DNA of 64,000 nt, taken from assembly GCF_024362695.1 (NCBI RefSeq), contig NC_065420.1, positions 7,533,920-7,597,919 of the forward strand, written 5' to 3'. Under the pieces are notes generated by a model. It ran no database searches. It was not told the origin of the DNA and saw nothing but the letters and a program-made list of their open reading frames with translations. Source of the stretch: Pectinophora gossypiella (taxonomy: Eukaryota > Arthropoda > Insecta > Lepidoptera > Gelechiidae). Position 1 is the stretch's first letter. Every line of letters begins with the position of its first letter. Made by a program: the position numbers and the translations under genes. This document shows positions 1 to 11,652 of this stretch, piece by piece.

Positions 1-2544
1 AACATATAAGTTGCTTTTAAGGGCTACAATAATACATTATGTTTCAAGATGTCCTCATTCGATCGATCATTGCAACGACGTATAAGTATGATGCTTACAC
101 GACATAGGTCAAATACACAATAGTCAATAACTCTGCAACAACGCAAGGAGAAAGGGCACATAATGTGACTTTCGTTCAACTTCACTTTGTGCAAAGCAAA
201 TTCAAAAGAGAAAATCTCTATAGTCATAAATCAGGAAGCTTTTGACCACAAGTAACTTGTGTGACTAAAATAAACACCAGTCCACTCCTTAAGCAACTTT
301 CACAATCGCAAGCGACCAATTCAAAAACAATTTTCATAATAGGTATCATGCGTATAGAATATTACATATTAAAACTATAAGGGTTTTCTTCTGGCGACTT
401 CAAATACGTCAAAATGTATGAACTGTGTTAGGAACCTATAAACAAACACAGCTTTCTATGACAATGTATCACGGGGAACTTCTAGTCTCAACTTCAATTC
501 TTTCGGTACTTGGTCAGTACAGTTTTCTTACTAAATAACATGCAAAAATATTTATCTAAGTATTAAAATGATTATTTTTGGAAACTTTATAAAAATCGAC
601 GCAATACGACTCCAATGACTCATTTAATTAAAATATTTTAATCATGTTACATACTATTTGAGTTGGGAGGTCACCATTACATGTGTAGGTAACTTGATTA
701 GCATACAAACTAAACTAAACTGTATGTTGGTACCTATCTTACTGGCATGGTACCTACATGCGTACCTATAAATGGAATATAACGATGACAATATGAACAA
801 TACGACAATTTGCCATTCCAATTAAGTTTAGTACTTTCTGACAAAAGTAACGAAACGCGATCACTGAAATCCAATGTTACAGCTATCAATAGACAGCATA
901 ACAAAACTAGACTACCATTAAAGTGCCATTGTAGATAGATAAAACACACAGCATTTGCAATAAACAGCATTTAACATATGGTGCGGCTATTGACCCACCT
1001 TTCGCTTAGTTCGAGAAGGTTCGATTCACGTCCTTCGCTCATGTCTGGCTAAGCACTTTCAGATGCATTATAAGGCACTTGTCTGACTGACTGGCGGACA
1101 AATAGTAAGGTGTAAGTTGACTATCAACCAGAAACGAAAGGTGTTAAATTCAATGTAAACCGAGGTACTGGAAGAGTATTGGGTTGGGAATTATTGTAAC
1201 ATTCGAGTTTATATGAACCTTTTCACAAAAAATCTGAGACGAAGTGGCTAAGTTTCATACAAACTCTTAGCTTCCTGCCTCCTGTCTCCTGTCTCGAAAT
1301 GCTTTCAGTGCAGCGGGTACGGCAATGGGCTCTGGTGATTTGAGTCATGCGATTTCGATTCATATCTCACTGAGATAAACTCAGTAGCGGATGTAAAATG
1401 TTGGTTTGGTGGCACTTGCTTTATTGTACATTAAATAGGTACTTACTAAGAAAGAATTACAATACTAATAAAGAAGGATCTTATTAACTTTATCTTATTA
1501 AGTTTAGTCCGATTTATAGCACATGGATTTAGATACTTTTCACCCCAAGAATCGCTTCGGAATAAACAAGTCATCATTCAACATAACTCCCAGACATTTG
1601 TAGTCGTTGCCTCATTTTCACTCATTACCTTTACGTTCTTGAGAAGTAAGTAGTACTTTATCGATCGCTTGATCACCCAGCAATGAAAGTGTACTACGCC
1701 TTTTTGCAATATCGACGTTTATCTAATCTTTGTAAGATATTACATTACTTTAGTAATATTGGATTTACTTATGTTTTCAACAAACCTGCGAAGTATACGC
1801 AACAAAAATACACATATAAATTTACATTACCAACGAATAAAAAATATAAATATTAATGAGATACTTAATTACATTGTTAAATATACAAAAATAAGTAAGT
1901 AAATATCTTACTTTAAAAGGGTTTTGAAAAAACAAATCCAATATCGGCCTCCTAAAACTAATTCGTAAAAACTAATAAACATTGCGAAATCTTGTAAGAT
2001 TTGAATTTGCAAAGTTTTGGATATCTACTTTGTTACCTACTATGAATTTTAAAGTCGCGGCAGCAATTTGCGAACCAAGGACAGCAAGTGAGGTAAACAC
2101 AGCGTATAATTGCGCAGGCGGCGACACACCCATCGTAAACATTACGAAGCTCGACGCATATTATATTATTATACAATATGTATTATAGAATATTCTAGAT
2201 GCAGCTCTGTGGCAACTTCAAAAGTAGAGCACGATATTTATACGACAATGTGACCTATGCTCGTTCTGCGCGATTTGCGGAAACCATAGACCTACTTTTG
2301 CGGAAACTTTGTAACAAATGTATAGAACTAAACATATATTAATAGGTAAAGAAGGAATTACTGACATTATCTAACATTCTATCGATAGGTAGATATGTAT
2401 CTCGGTTATAACATATGGTCAACGTCTTAATGGCTAAAATGAAATGAGACAATACTAAATATACTCAACTGATCCTTGATAAAAAAATATATCAATAAAT
2501 GATAAATAAATACATTATTATATTATTAAATTATTAAATTTATT

Positions 2545-2578
2545 TTATTCTTATTCTTATTCTTATTCTTAATAAATA
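2545..2578. repeat. (TTATTC)n microsatellite
   Basis: Four to five tandem copies of a TTATTC hexamer lie in AT-rich DNA. Confidence 0.8.
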
Positions 2579-3489
2579 TATAAAGCAGAATATAAAATTG
2601 CTCTTGAGGCATCAACTATGCAATGTAAAAATTTAATCCCTCTTTCCCATGGTTACGCTATAACTCGAAACGACTTTATCGTTGTAATTTATATATTTTT
2701 TTAAGTTTGCCAATATGTTTTATAAATAACCTTCTACAAAGTAGTAGAAAGTTTATGGAAAAAAATATTAAGGAAATTGCGCAGAAAATAGAAAATAAAA
2801 TCAGAAATCCACGCGGGCGTATGCGGGTGAAAGCCAATAATTAATATAAGTATACTATTTCAAATATTTTTATATTTTTTCATGTTATAAACTCGACAAC
2901 TGCGATGAAAGCACTCAACCATATCGTTAGGTAGTAGGTACCTATTTTCAAGTTCATTGACCCTCACCACTAGGACGTAAGTAAGTGACATGTTTGTTAA
3001 TAGCTACGTAATAGTAAACACTTGACTATTTCCGTTATATACGTTGGCAGAGACTATTGATTTTTATATCACTTCGACCCTGACACACCTATATTTATTC
3101 TTCCCCGTTCGTCATAGTTTTATAGACAAACTCGTTAGTGGCAGACCGCATCTGACCTTCTTTATAATCATTAATAAATAAATTAGCACAATTTAGTTGA
3201 TTTATATCCTTCTAGACATACATGTACCAACCCTTTCCATTTAACTTTTGCCTTGTACACTGCTTTCGAAATTATTCATTCCTACAACCAATTTACAAGA
3301 GCAAGATTATCTTAGCATTCGCATTATTAATGTTACTTACTACAATTATATATTATATCAAGCCATCCTAGCCAGCATCCAACTACTCACGCAGCATGCT
3401 GTTTATGAACGTAGTGTGTTATTATACTATGTTTTGGAGACGGTACGTTATCTCGAATATCTAATTTGAATTTTAAATCATCTTCCTCT

Positions 3490-3600
3490 TCAGGGTTATC
3501 CCGTCCACAGGATCTGCTTACCTAACCTGAAGATTAGGCAAGTCCGGTTTTACAGAAGCAACTTCCTGTCAGACATTCTAACCCGAACCAAAATTCTAGT
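3490..3600 (+). repeat. Dispersed repeat, 'TTATCCCGT...CCGCTTACCTAACC' family
   Basis: This segment resembles stretches near 24525-24590, 25985-26065, 28115-28250 and 35880-35990, and the reverse strand near 33840-33905. Shared words are TTATCCCGTTTTT, CCGCTTACCTAACCTGAAGA and CAGGTCCGGTTTT. The copies vary in length and lie in intergenic or intronic DNA, as expected of a moderately old retroposon. Confidence 0.6.
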
Positions 3601-4188
3601 TTTATGCGACATTAGAAATTGTCTGCTCTCTATATATTACCATAGTTGGTGCAGGGAGTAACAAGTTTTGGCACTCGAATCTCAAAAAATTACAGGTTAT
3701 CAGTTTCAACGAGTATAGGTGCAATAACAACGCGACTGTAGTTTAAGACACGATGTACTCCTTAATCGATTTCCACACCAGTCATGCTTTAGAAGATAAA
3801 CAGCATACTAAATTCCGAGTTCTCTTCATCTCGGGTCATACACACAATATCTTGTTTAATAAGATAGGTGAGATACCACAGGCTAGGCGATTGCGTGTTG
3901 CAACACAGCAGTGCTTCAGTCGATAAGCACGTAGTCGACGTATTGTACTCGATATGTCATGGCTGTGTCCTTCTTCGGATAAGGATGCATTGAGATGAGT
4001 GCAAAGTCCACTGCGAGAAATTCTTGAAGATTGATTGATTTGCCTTATCGGTGGTAAGAATGTAGGTACTTACTTTACTTTTAAATATAAATGCTGTGAT
4101 AATAAGACGATGATAATAGAATAATTAAAGGATTGGGATTGACTAACGGTCCGTCCTATCTCATTAGGACGCCATGGTTGCGCAACCA

Positions 4189-4329
4189 GCGGGCTTAGCA
4201 CCGTAAAAGTGCGACTCTTTCTCGCCTCGACATACGTCACCCGTCACTCTCTCACAGTACTGCACAGAAAGACACAGAAGATCTCTGTCGCGGCGAGAAA
4301 TAGTCGCGTGCTTACAGTGCTAAGCCCGC
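4189..4329. mobile_element. MITE-like element with ~44-bp terminal inverted repeats
   Basis: The left end (GCGGGCTTAGCACCGTAA...) and the reverse complement of the right end (GCGGGCTTAGCACTGTAA...) match over about 44 bp with a few differences, and the right arm holds TGTCGCGGCGAGAAA. The core is non-coding. A related, right-truncated copy lies at 55288-55412 in a Crtc intron. I infer a non-autonomous DNA element; its superfamily is unknown. Confidence 0.7.
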
Positions 4330-5029
4330 AAGTAAGGTACATTTTGTTGTTGGTGGCACAACCGCGGTGGCGCCTGAGTGCATCATATCCAGTTTAGAAG
4401 TTCAATACCGAGTATGGCTATCTCTCTCAAAGTCGTCTTCTCCGCGGTGACATATTTATTATTCCATCTACTTCGATAAAGATTACAAACGTGAGTAAGT
4501 ATATGTCTGTAAGCCGTGTGAGCCAAATATTACTTGTTAACTTATTTAATAACAGTACAGAGATTAGCAAAATGTAACAAACGTTCTTAGAATTAGTCAC
4601 GAACAGGATAAAACGAAGGCTATATTATTAAACCACAATCCGGCATGAATTACAAAAGTGCTACTCGTAAACTTCAGTGTCATTGACTCTTAACGGATGA
4701 TCATTGATCGTACAATCTGAAAATGAAGACGCCATCTTGTGGGAAATCTACAGAATAGTCTTAAGTATGCAGTTACTTGTTATTTTCATCCCACCCGCAG
4801 CACCATCTAGGGAGAAATCGATACTTTTTCTCAATCCATTTATCAGATCCATCTGTATTGATCGATGAATATAAAACAGCGACATCTAGTGATCATCACT
4901 TGAAGAAATTTAAGAGCTAAAGTTGTTATTTTTGCGTTGGCAATAAAGTTGTTCTGCTACTCGTGAAATAGTGTAGATGGCGTTGGCAACATTTTAATAC
5001 ATTGGTACAGCGATTTCCTCTACCTGCAC

Positions 5030-5155
5030 GCCTCACGCACCACGCCTGTATCCCCAAAGGGGTAGGCAGAGATGTATAGCAGGTATATACACCCATCTCT
5101 CGCCAGCTACATTTAAGTCCCATGTAGCAGGCGAGCCTATTGCCATTAACCGAGC
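5030..5155 (-). repeat. Dispersed repeat, 'CTCTGCCTACCC..TTTGGGGATAC' family
   Basis: The reverse strand resembles 55545-55690 and part of 63825-63900. The shared text includes GGTTAATGGCAATAGGCTCGC and the CTGCCTACCCCTTTGGGGATACAG core. It is non-coding and probably a retroposon tail. Confidence 0.5.
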
Positions 5156-7063
5156 ACTAAACCTGGAATCAACGTGATATCAATTGTCTATGATCCAAAC
5201 ATGAATTGAAACTTTTCAGAAGAATTAACTCTTCAGAAAAAAACAGCACATTAGCATGACAATAATAAATATTTTATAGCGAAATTATTACAATTAGGGT
5301 ACCCTATCTACTTACACAACTTGTTCAATATTATAGAGGAATGTCGTATTTGGACTTGATTAGTGTTTCATTTTAAACACAATGCGATAGTGATATCATC
5401 CGGACATATTATGTTGACATCATGCGACAGTTTTAGTCTATTTGTAAATACCTAACAAGCTTATTTTTATTTACGAAAAATATGTCCCATTTAAAAAGAG
5501 AATCTGATCTCGTTGATGTCTTTTGTACGTGTAACAATTTTAGTTTCCGAAATTGGTAATAAAGCTGTAAAACCTGGTTTTAAATAAATAGTTTAAATGG
5601 TATAATACTTATAAATGTTTAAATATTATTAAAATAAACGCAAGCATATTGCTTTGCTATTTACAGCATATAATATTAGTGAAGTCGAAAAAAAATATAT
5701 TTGTGTTTAATTATTTATTACAATACAATGAATGACTGTACTTACCCCTATGTGAATAGCGAGCGAGAGTTTTTGTATATTCCAAGAGAACAGGGGGGTT
5801 AATAATAAGGCCACATGGAAATAATTCATCTGAAATAGCAATATTGCTTTTATAGATGAAATGCTTTTGATGTTGCTTTAGGACTTTAGTTGCCTGAATG
5901 AAATAAAAGTAACCCTTGAGGGTTTTTTCGAATGACATATTGAGCGTTTCAAAAAAGAAAAAGGTTTGAGATATTACAACCTTTTATGTTTGCAAAAAGT
6001 TATGTATACAGCAACTAAAGTTTTCCAAATATTTTTCAGTGTAGGTTCACTGATGACATGTTAATTAGATTACTCGTGTGGGTTATAAGGTCGGTGACCG
6101 ACCTCATCAGTATTGGTGGCAAGAATGTACAACCAGAGGCCCTAGTTAAATGGCTTAAGGAGTACGCAATGATTACGTAGGTGTCTACAAGTAGCCGGAA
6201 AGTGGAATATGGTATAAATACAAAAGGAATAATTAATGTCTGTGACCAGGTTGTAATCCTATGAATTCCAATGGTAGCTTTATTGCGTATATGTCATTTG
6301 TTTATTTTTACTCTACACAAAAATACTTACATAACCATAATAATATCGTTTTTATAAGTTTATATTTATTCCTAAAGTCTCCTATTGATCTTGTTTTCAT
6401 AACGAATTCAGAATCCAATAGATGCGTCAAATCTAAAAATATCTAGTATAAATAACTAATAATATGATATCAGCGGAGGTGAACAAACTTTTAGCAAAAT
6501 AAATAAATTCGTGGAATTTCTAATGCAGAGTTTGGATTTTAAAAGGACATTCAGTCTTACGATTTTAAACCAAAAAGTTTAACCATTAACATATCATTAT
6601 ATGTACTTCAATGGTTTAAACACAAAAACGCCTTTCGATAATCGAATCGTCTACCCGAATAAAATCCTGTCCTAATTTTCCCGTCTGATTCCGTCTCTGA
6701 AAAGTATCTACCGTGTTTGTAAAGTAGACGGAAGAAAAGTAAGTACCATTCATTCAAATGTGGTATTTTAATTCAAGTCGGTCCCGAACAACGGTTTAAA
6801 AGTGAAAATGTTACGAACAAATAGACGAAATATTTATAATATTATGGATAGGTGAACGTAGGCACAATGTCCTAAAGTAGAAAGAAGACGAAAATAAAGG
6901 GGAAAAAAAGGTCTGACCTCAGAGTATCGAAGTCAACACTAAAATCCCATACCTCACCAGAACAAAATATATATACCTACTTAGATAACTACTTTTATTA
7001 TTCAGATTCGCTTGCGAAAACAACAACACAGCAATTTTACCTACGTACTTATAATTCTTCGAC

Positions 7064-7731
7064 AAAATAATACATTCCAAAATTTGATGAATTATGAATA
7101 CATCTGGGGGTCTAAAAATGCCACTTCAATGCAATTAATCTAAAAAGCAATATTGCAATTTGACATTTTCGCATATAAAAGTAAGTGTGTAATGAAAACA
7201 AATGTCAAATAGCAATATTGCTTTTTTAGGAAGCCGGAATGGTTCTTCGAAAAACTGAAAAGCCGGAAAGTCATCATTTGGAGGTACCTTAGTATGTATC
7301 TACTAGGGTACCTCCAAATACATAGGTAGGTACCTATGTATCTAGGATGTGTAAGTGATGTAGCGCACTTAGTTATTTGCGCAAATGTCAAATTGTAATA
7401 GGTACTGCGTTTTGTCATCATTCATCAAATCAAATCAAATCAAATGTACTTTATTGCACACAACATACAAAACAAATTAACACAGATGATGATAGATACA
7501 GTACAATCTGGCGGCCTTATTGCTAAGCAGCAATTTCTTCCAGGCAACCAGTGGATAGGAAACATTATTACAATTTGGTGCGGGACAGTGCAACATCTTG
7601 TATAAAATAATAAATACTATAAATAAATAAAAAAAAAACAAATAAAAGTAAATTAAATAATTAAAATAAAATAGAAATATAAATACTTACATACATATAC
7701 CCATTCATCAAATTTTGGAATGTATTATTTT
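7064..7731. mobile_element. Region bounded by a perfect 29-bp inverted repeat, with nested repeats
   Basis: The arms at 7064-7092 and 7703-7731 are exact reverse complements (core ATACATTCCAAAATTTGATG). Between them are a second inverted repeat at about 7141-7231 (arms containing AAAAAGCAATATTGC) and a LINE-type 3' tail on the minus strand at about 7425-7690 that begins with CAAAT repeats. It is probably one old element interrupted by later insertions. Confidence 0.55.
7425..7690 (-). mobile_element. LINE 3' tail remnant
   Basis: CAAAT repeats are followed by GTACTTTATTGCAC. Read on the minus strand this gives the GTGCAATAAAGTACATTTGATTTG ending typical of lepidopteran LINE 3' UTRs. Related tails lie near 29755-29850, 36040-36118 and 37360-37450. 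No coding remnant is visible. Confidence 0.55.
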
Positions 7732-9523
7732 TTCGATAGAACAGCTATAGTTATAAATGATACAGAATGCCTTTTCCTCTACCAAGTTTTTTGAGACGCC
7801 AAAATGTCGTATCAAAAATAACGGTGAACTTTTAACGGTGTGCTAGATATCCGTATCTATCGTAATATATCGTATGGCACACACCCACCAACTTTTTAGG
7901 TACAAGAAATAGACTTGGGAAACTCGGCAGCAGCAAATTGACATGTATGACAAGAATATGACGATTACCGTGTATATAGGTACCTCCTATAGGTACTACC
8001 TACTCGTGTACAGAATTTTCCCACCCTCTCAACAATTTCACTTTTTCACTGATTTCAGTATCTTAATCGAGGTAGCAAAAATTGTGCAACAAACAAACAC
8101 CCAATTTAAATTTTCATCATAAATAAAAGAATTGTCATTATAAATTATTGCGTGGCAACATAAGGGGCAGAGCAGGTAAAAAAATATAACCTTATATTTG
8201 TATTTTTTATTCGGCATCCAATATATAACGTCTATTTTTTTATCATCATCATCGTACATGGTAAGGATAAATCTTGAGCTGTAAATAGTTCTCTGAACAT
8301 AGAATTTGATCTACTCCTTAATTATCTGTACTGTAAAAGATCATGTTCTCTCTCCAACATTATGGAATTTACCTATATTCATTTAGCCGATTTATGGCAT
8401 CGGGCGACGGGCTGATACGCTGTCACCATAAGGTTCCTCATACTTTGTCTTCTTAGCTCTACCCAGGCCCCAAAGCTTATTGGCGTGTATGGTGCCTATC
8501 TATATAAATCTTTCTATAAATACTTAGAACAAATAGAAATACATTTTATATTCGTATAAAATTTATCGAACCCGCCTTAATCTCTCTTTCTGTAATGTCT
8601 TTTTATAATGTGTTTTGAGTCTGCATAAAATGCTTTATACTCCTCTGAGATTTGAAATTCAAAGATTCCATTAACGAAAGTCCCGTTTGTCCGTATTTCA
8701 TTCCTATTGCGATTATAATATTCACAAGTAACTCAATTAATCATTTTACAGAGAATGATGCAAACTTTAACGTTCCAAAGTTGATCATTGTGGAGAATCG
8801 AACTTTCAAACGCCTTCCGGATAGGATGCCATGAAATGAAATGGGCTATTAGAAGTTCCTACATAAGTTAGGTATCCTGCACACCTTCTGATAGACCTTC
8901 TAAGATGAATACGAAAAAAAATTAATTATATACTTCTACAATAACATCATAAGCTCACGACTAAATTCCAATTGGGGTAATCAGAGGTGCATCCAACGCA
9001 AGACAAACAACAAACGAATAACAAATATTTCGAACGAAATTCATAGACACAGAACAATTAGTTGTGCCAAAACCCCAATTAGTTGGCATGATTGAAGACA
9101 GAACGACATGTTGAAGAAAAAGATAAACATATCCTATTATTAGACAGAAGCCTCATCAATCGGAGACGGGTATGAAGCATACCACTGCGGGTTAGTGGTC
9201 CAACATGTCCAACAACAGCACTAGAAACTACCTACACGGTCGTTCGGCTTCGCGAACGCTCTATGGACATTAGACACATAAAAAGAAGATAGTATCCCAC
9301 GCCGTTATTTATGACATTATATGCAACATAACACATATGACGTCGGCATGATAGGCGAATATTACAAAAATTTAAGAATCTTGTAAACAAACTAACAGGT
9401 TTGACATAACTGTCGCCTGGAATGACCGGCAGAGGTGATCTCGTTAGGTCAGGAAAACCCTGACAAAGACGGAGATAGTTTATTTTGCTTGTTGTCCCTG
9501 TCACTCGAGTCTCCTTAGCCTTG

Positions 9524-9530
9524 TATATAT
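9524..9530 (+). promoter_or_regulatory. TATA box for the Tyr-rich secreted-protein gene
   Basis: TATATAT lies about 30 bp upstream of an arthropod-type initiator (GATCAGA, near 9556). The first coding exon, the ATG at 9629-9631, follows about 70 bp later. Confidence 0.5.
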
Positions 9531-9628
9531 TCTGGCCACCGTCCAAGGATTGGCAGATCAGAACCTTCCAACGAAGAAGCTTCACCAACGCTTACAACGC
9601 TTACCTACGCTTGAAGTTATTTACCACA

Positions 9629-11106
9629 ATGGTAAGTAAAACACTTTACTAAGTGTTTATTTTCTAAATAAATAAATAAAATATAATGTCATAAATATAA
9701 ATGCACTGTATTGGTAATTTCAATATATAAGCGATAGATAGTAATCCACCAGGTTTCCTAACTCAGTGTGCTGACGGTAGTCTGTTCCCTAGAAATAAAA
9801 CAGATTTGTTATATAAATGTATACAAGTATATAGGTTTATACTTACTTTGTTTATTATACACAATTAATCTATTAAGTTTCTGTATAGAAACGTACACGT
9901 ATGTGTTCAGAGATGAATACAACTTGAAGTTTTATGCTACTTATCATCCTGGGCCTGCCTTCACTTCACGCTCAATTAGAATATCGAACAATCGAATGAA
10001 AAATGGACAATGTACGTAAAGTACGAAATCTAAAAAGGCTGCTCGGTAAGGTTGCCTGGAAGAAAGTGTTATTTAGCAATAATGCAACCTATAGAACTTC
10101 TTTTGTCCTTTTCGTACTAGTTTCGTTCTTATCTGTTTGCAATGAAGAGTTAATGTATTCGAGTATTGATATTTCTCCAGGTTGCCAAATTCGCGATGAT
10201 CCTGATGTTTGCGGGAGCCTGCTTGGCTTACCCTGCGGAGGAGGAATTGGCTCCCCCGGCAGGAGCCCCTGTGGGTCCTCCTCAGCCTGTCTCGGATCCC
10301 AATGCGGGTATTGGGGCCCCCGTCCTACAAGCACTGTCACCGCCACAGGGACCCCCTGAAGGCAAGGCCGAGTCCGACTTGAAGACTGACAGCTCCTTCT
10401 GGTTTCGTAGGTCCTACTACCCCGTCTACTACGCCAGATCATACTACAGGCCTAGGTAAGTCTTTTCTTATTAAAAGCTTTTTACTTACGTAGATACTTG
10501 ATAAACCCCGTAAACTATTGGTGAAGAACCCTAAACGTACATTGGAAGTGTAATACTGAGATTAAATTACGCAGTAGTAGTGGATAACATTTACAATTTT
10601 AAAACGATTAGGTATTTCAATATCGCATGGCTTTCAATAGATATTTTTAGTACCTACTCAAATAATTACGAGTATCTCAACTCAATTAATCTAATACAAT
10701 TCCTAAACAACACTTTTAACAACTTTTATAAACAATACAATATGGTATAATTTATATTGTAAATAGGTCAGGTACATAAGTTGAACAAATATCTACATGG
10801 CTCACGTAGGACAAAGTGCTATTAACTCTTTAGATAACTATATAAATAGAGAATAGTATATTCCATGGCAGATACTTAAAATTACTACTTTACATGTGAG
10901 ATTTAATCATAATCATAATATGTGCACGAGTGCATAATACTTGCACTAAATTATTAGGTAATTGACAGATCCACTTCTTATAAGTGTTAACCCTACAGAT
11001 CAAAATTAAGATTATGAATAGGTATTAAACTTTTTTTTTGTTTTATTCCAGAGTATACTACTATTCCTACCCATCTGTCTACTCATACTGGAACTCCTGG
11101 TGGTAA
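9629..11106 (+). CDS. Small secreted Tyr-rich protein, three coding exons
   Basis: The exons are 9629-9631, 10181-10455 and 11052-11106, giving 110 residues. The first coding exon is only the ATG, followed directly by a GTAAGT donor. Exon 2 opens after a TCTCCAG acceptor and encodes a clear signal peptide (VAKFAMILMFAGACLA). A Pro/Ala/Gly-rich segment follows, then a dibasic FRR, then a tail dominated by Tyr, Ser, Arg and Trp that ends NSWW. Exon 3 joins in phase after TTATTCCAG and ends in TAA. An ATG-only or very short first coding exon is common in insect cuticle and similar secreted-protein genes. A role in cuticle, eggshell or as a short peptide precursor is possible, but no family was recognised. 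Intron 1 holds a LINE-tail fragment near 10040-10075. Confidence 0.8.
9632..10180 (+). other. Intron 1 of the Tyr-rich gene
   Basis: The intron starts GTAAGT and ends TCTCCAG. It holds a short LINE-tail-like stretch near 10040-10075 (GGTTGCCTGGAAGAAAGTG). The in-frame extension of exon 2 upstream of 10181 is intron. Confidence 0.7.
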
Positions 11107-11601
11107 ATAATCTCATAAGATCTGAATCAACACGCGAACTGGAGAACTTCTTAACTCATCCCAGCGCGGTGCTGTGTTTAAACACACCTAGATTGTAAAA
11201 GTATTATTAAAATTTAAGATAAAATTATGCACTGGTATTATTTCTTCCATAACAAAACACTTTTTTAAAAAAAGAACCTAACAAAAACAAAATCATTGAA
11301 TTTATTTGCCACAGATAATTAATTTGGACTCGTTTTTCCCTAAACACGACCCTACTGATGTGAAATATTTGCAAATGGGTGTGACTCTTCGGCTTTAAGT
11401 TGTAAATCTTGCATTGTAACATCGTTCTACCATTTTAACGATTATGGTAATAGACTCCACATATTTGATATTGCAAAATTGATAAATAAAGTAAAACGAA
11501 ATGTCATACACAACCAAAACACCTACTTAACCAAAAAAAAAAAACATATTAATTTATTACGACTAATTCAGAAATATACGATGTATCAAAAAGCAACACA
11601 T

Positions 11602-11607
11602 TTTATT
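11602..11607 (-). terminator. Poly(A) signal of the 508-residue secreted protein gene
   Basis: AATAAA on the minus strand, about 46 bp downstream of the stop codon. Confidence 0.6.
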
Positions 11608-11652
11608 CAAATAATCAAATTGCAGATCTATTAGATTTAAATTATAAGTTGA

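Larger units (their letters stand above)
1..9500. other. Intergenic, repeat-rich, no gene recognised
   Basis: The open frames here are short (under 120 codons), AT-biased and without recognisable motifs or signal peptides, so none is called. The recognisable content is a (TTATTC)n run near 2545-2578, a hairpin MITE at 4189-4329, dispersed repeats near 3490-3600 and 5030-5155, and a composite inverted-repeat region at 7064-7731. A SINE-like fragment lies near 9130-9215. The rest is AT-rich sequence in which I see nothing. Confidence 0.6.
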
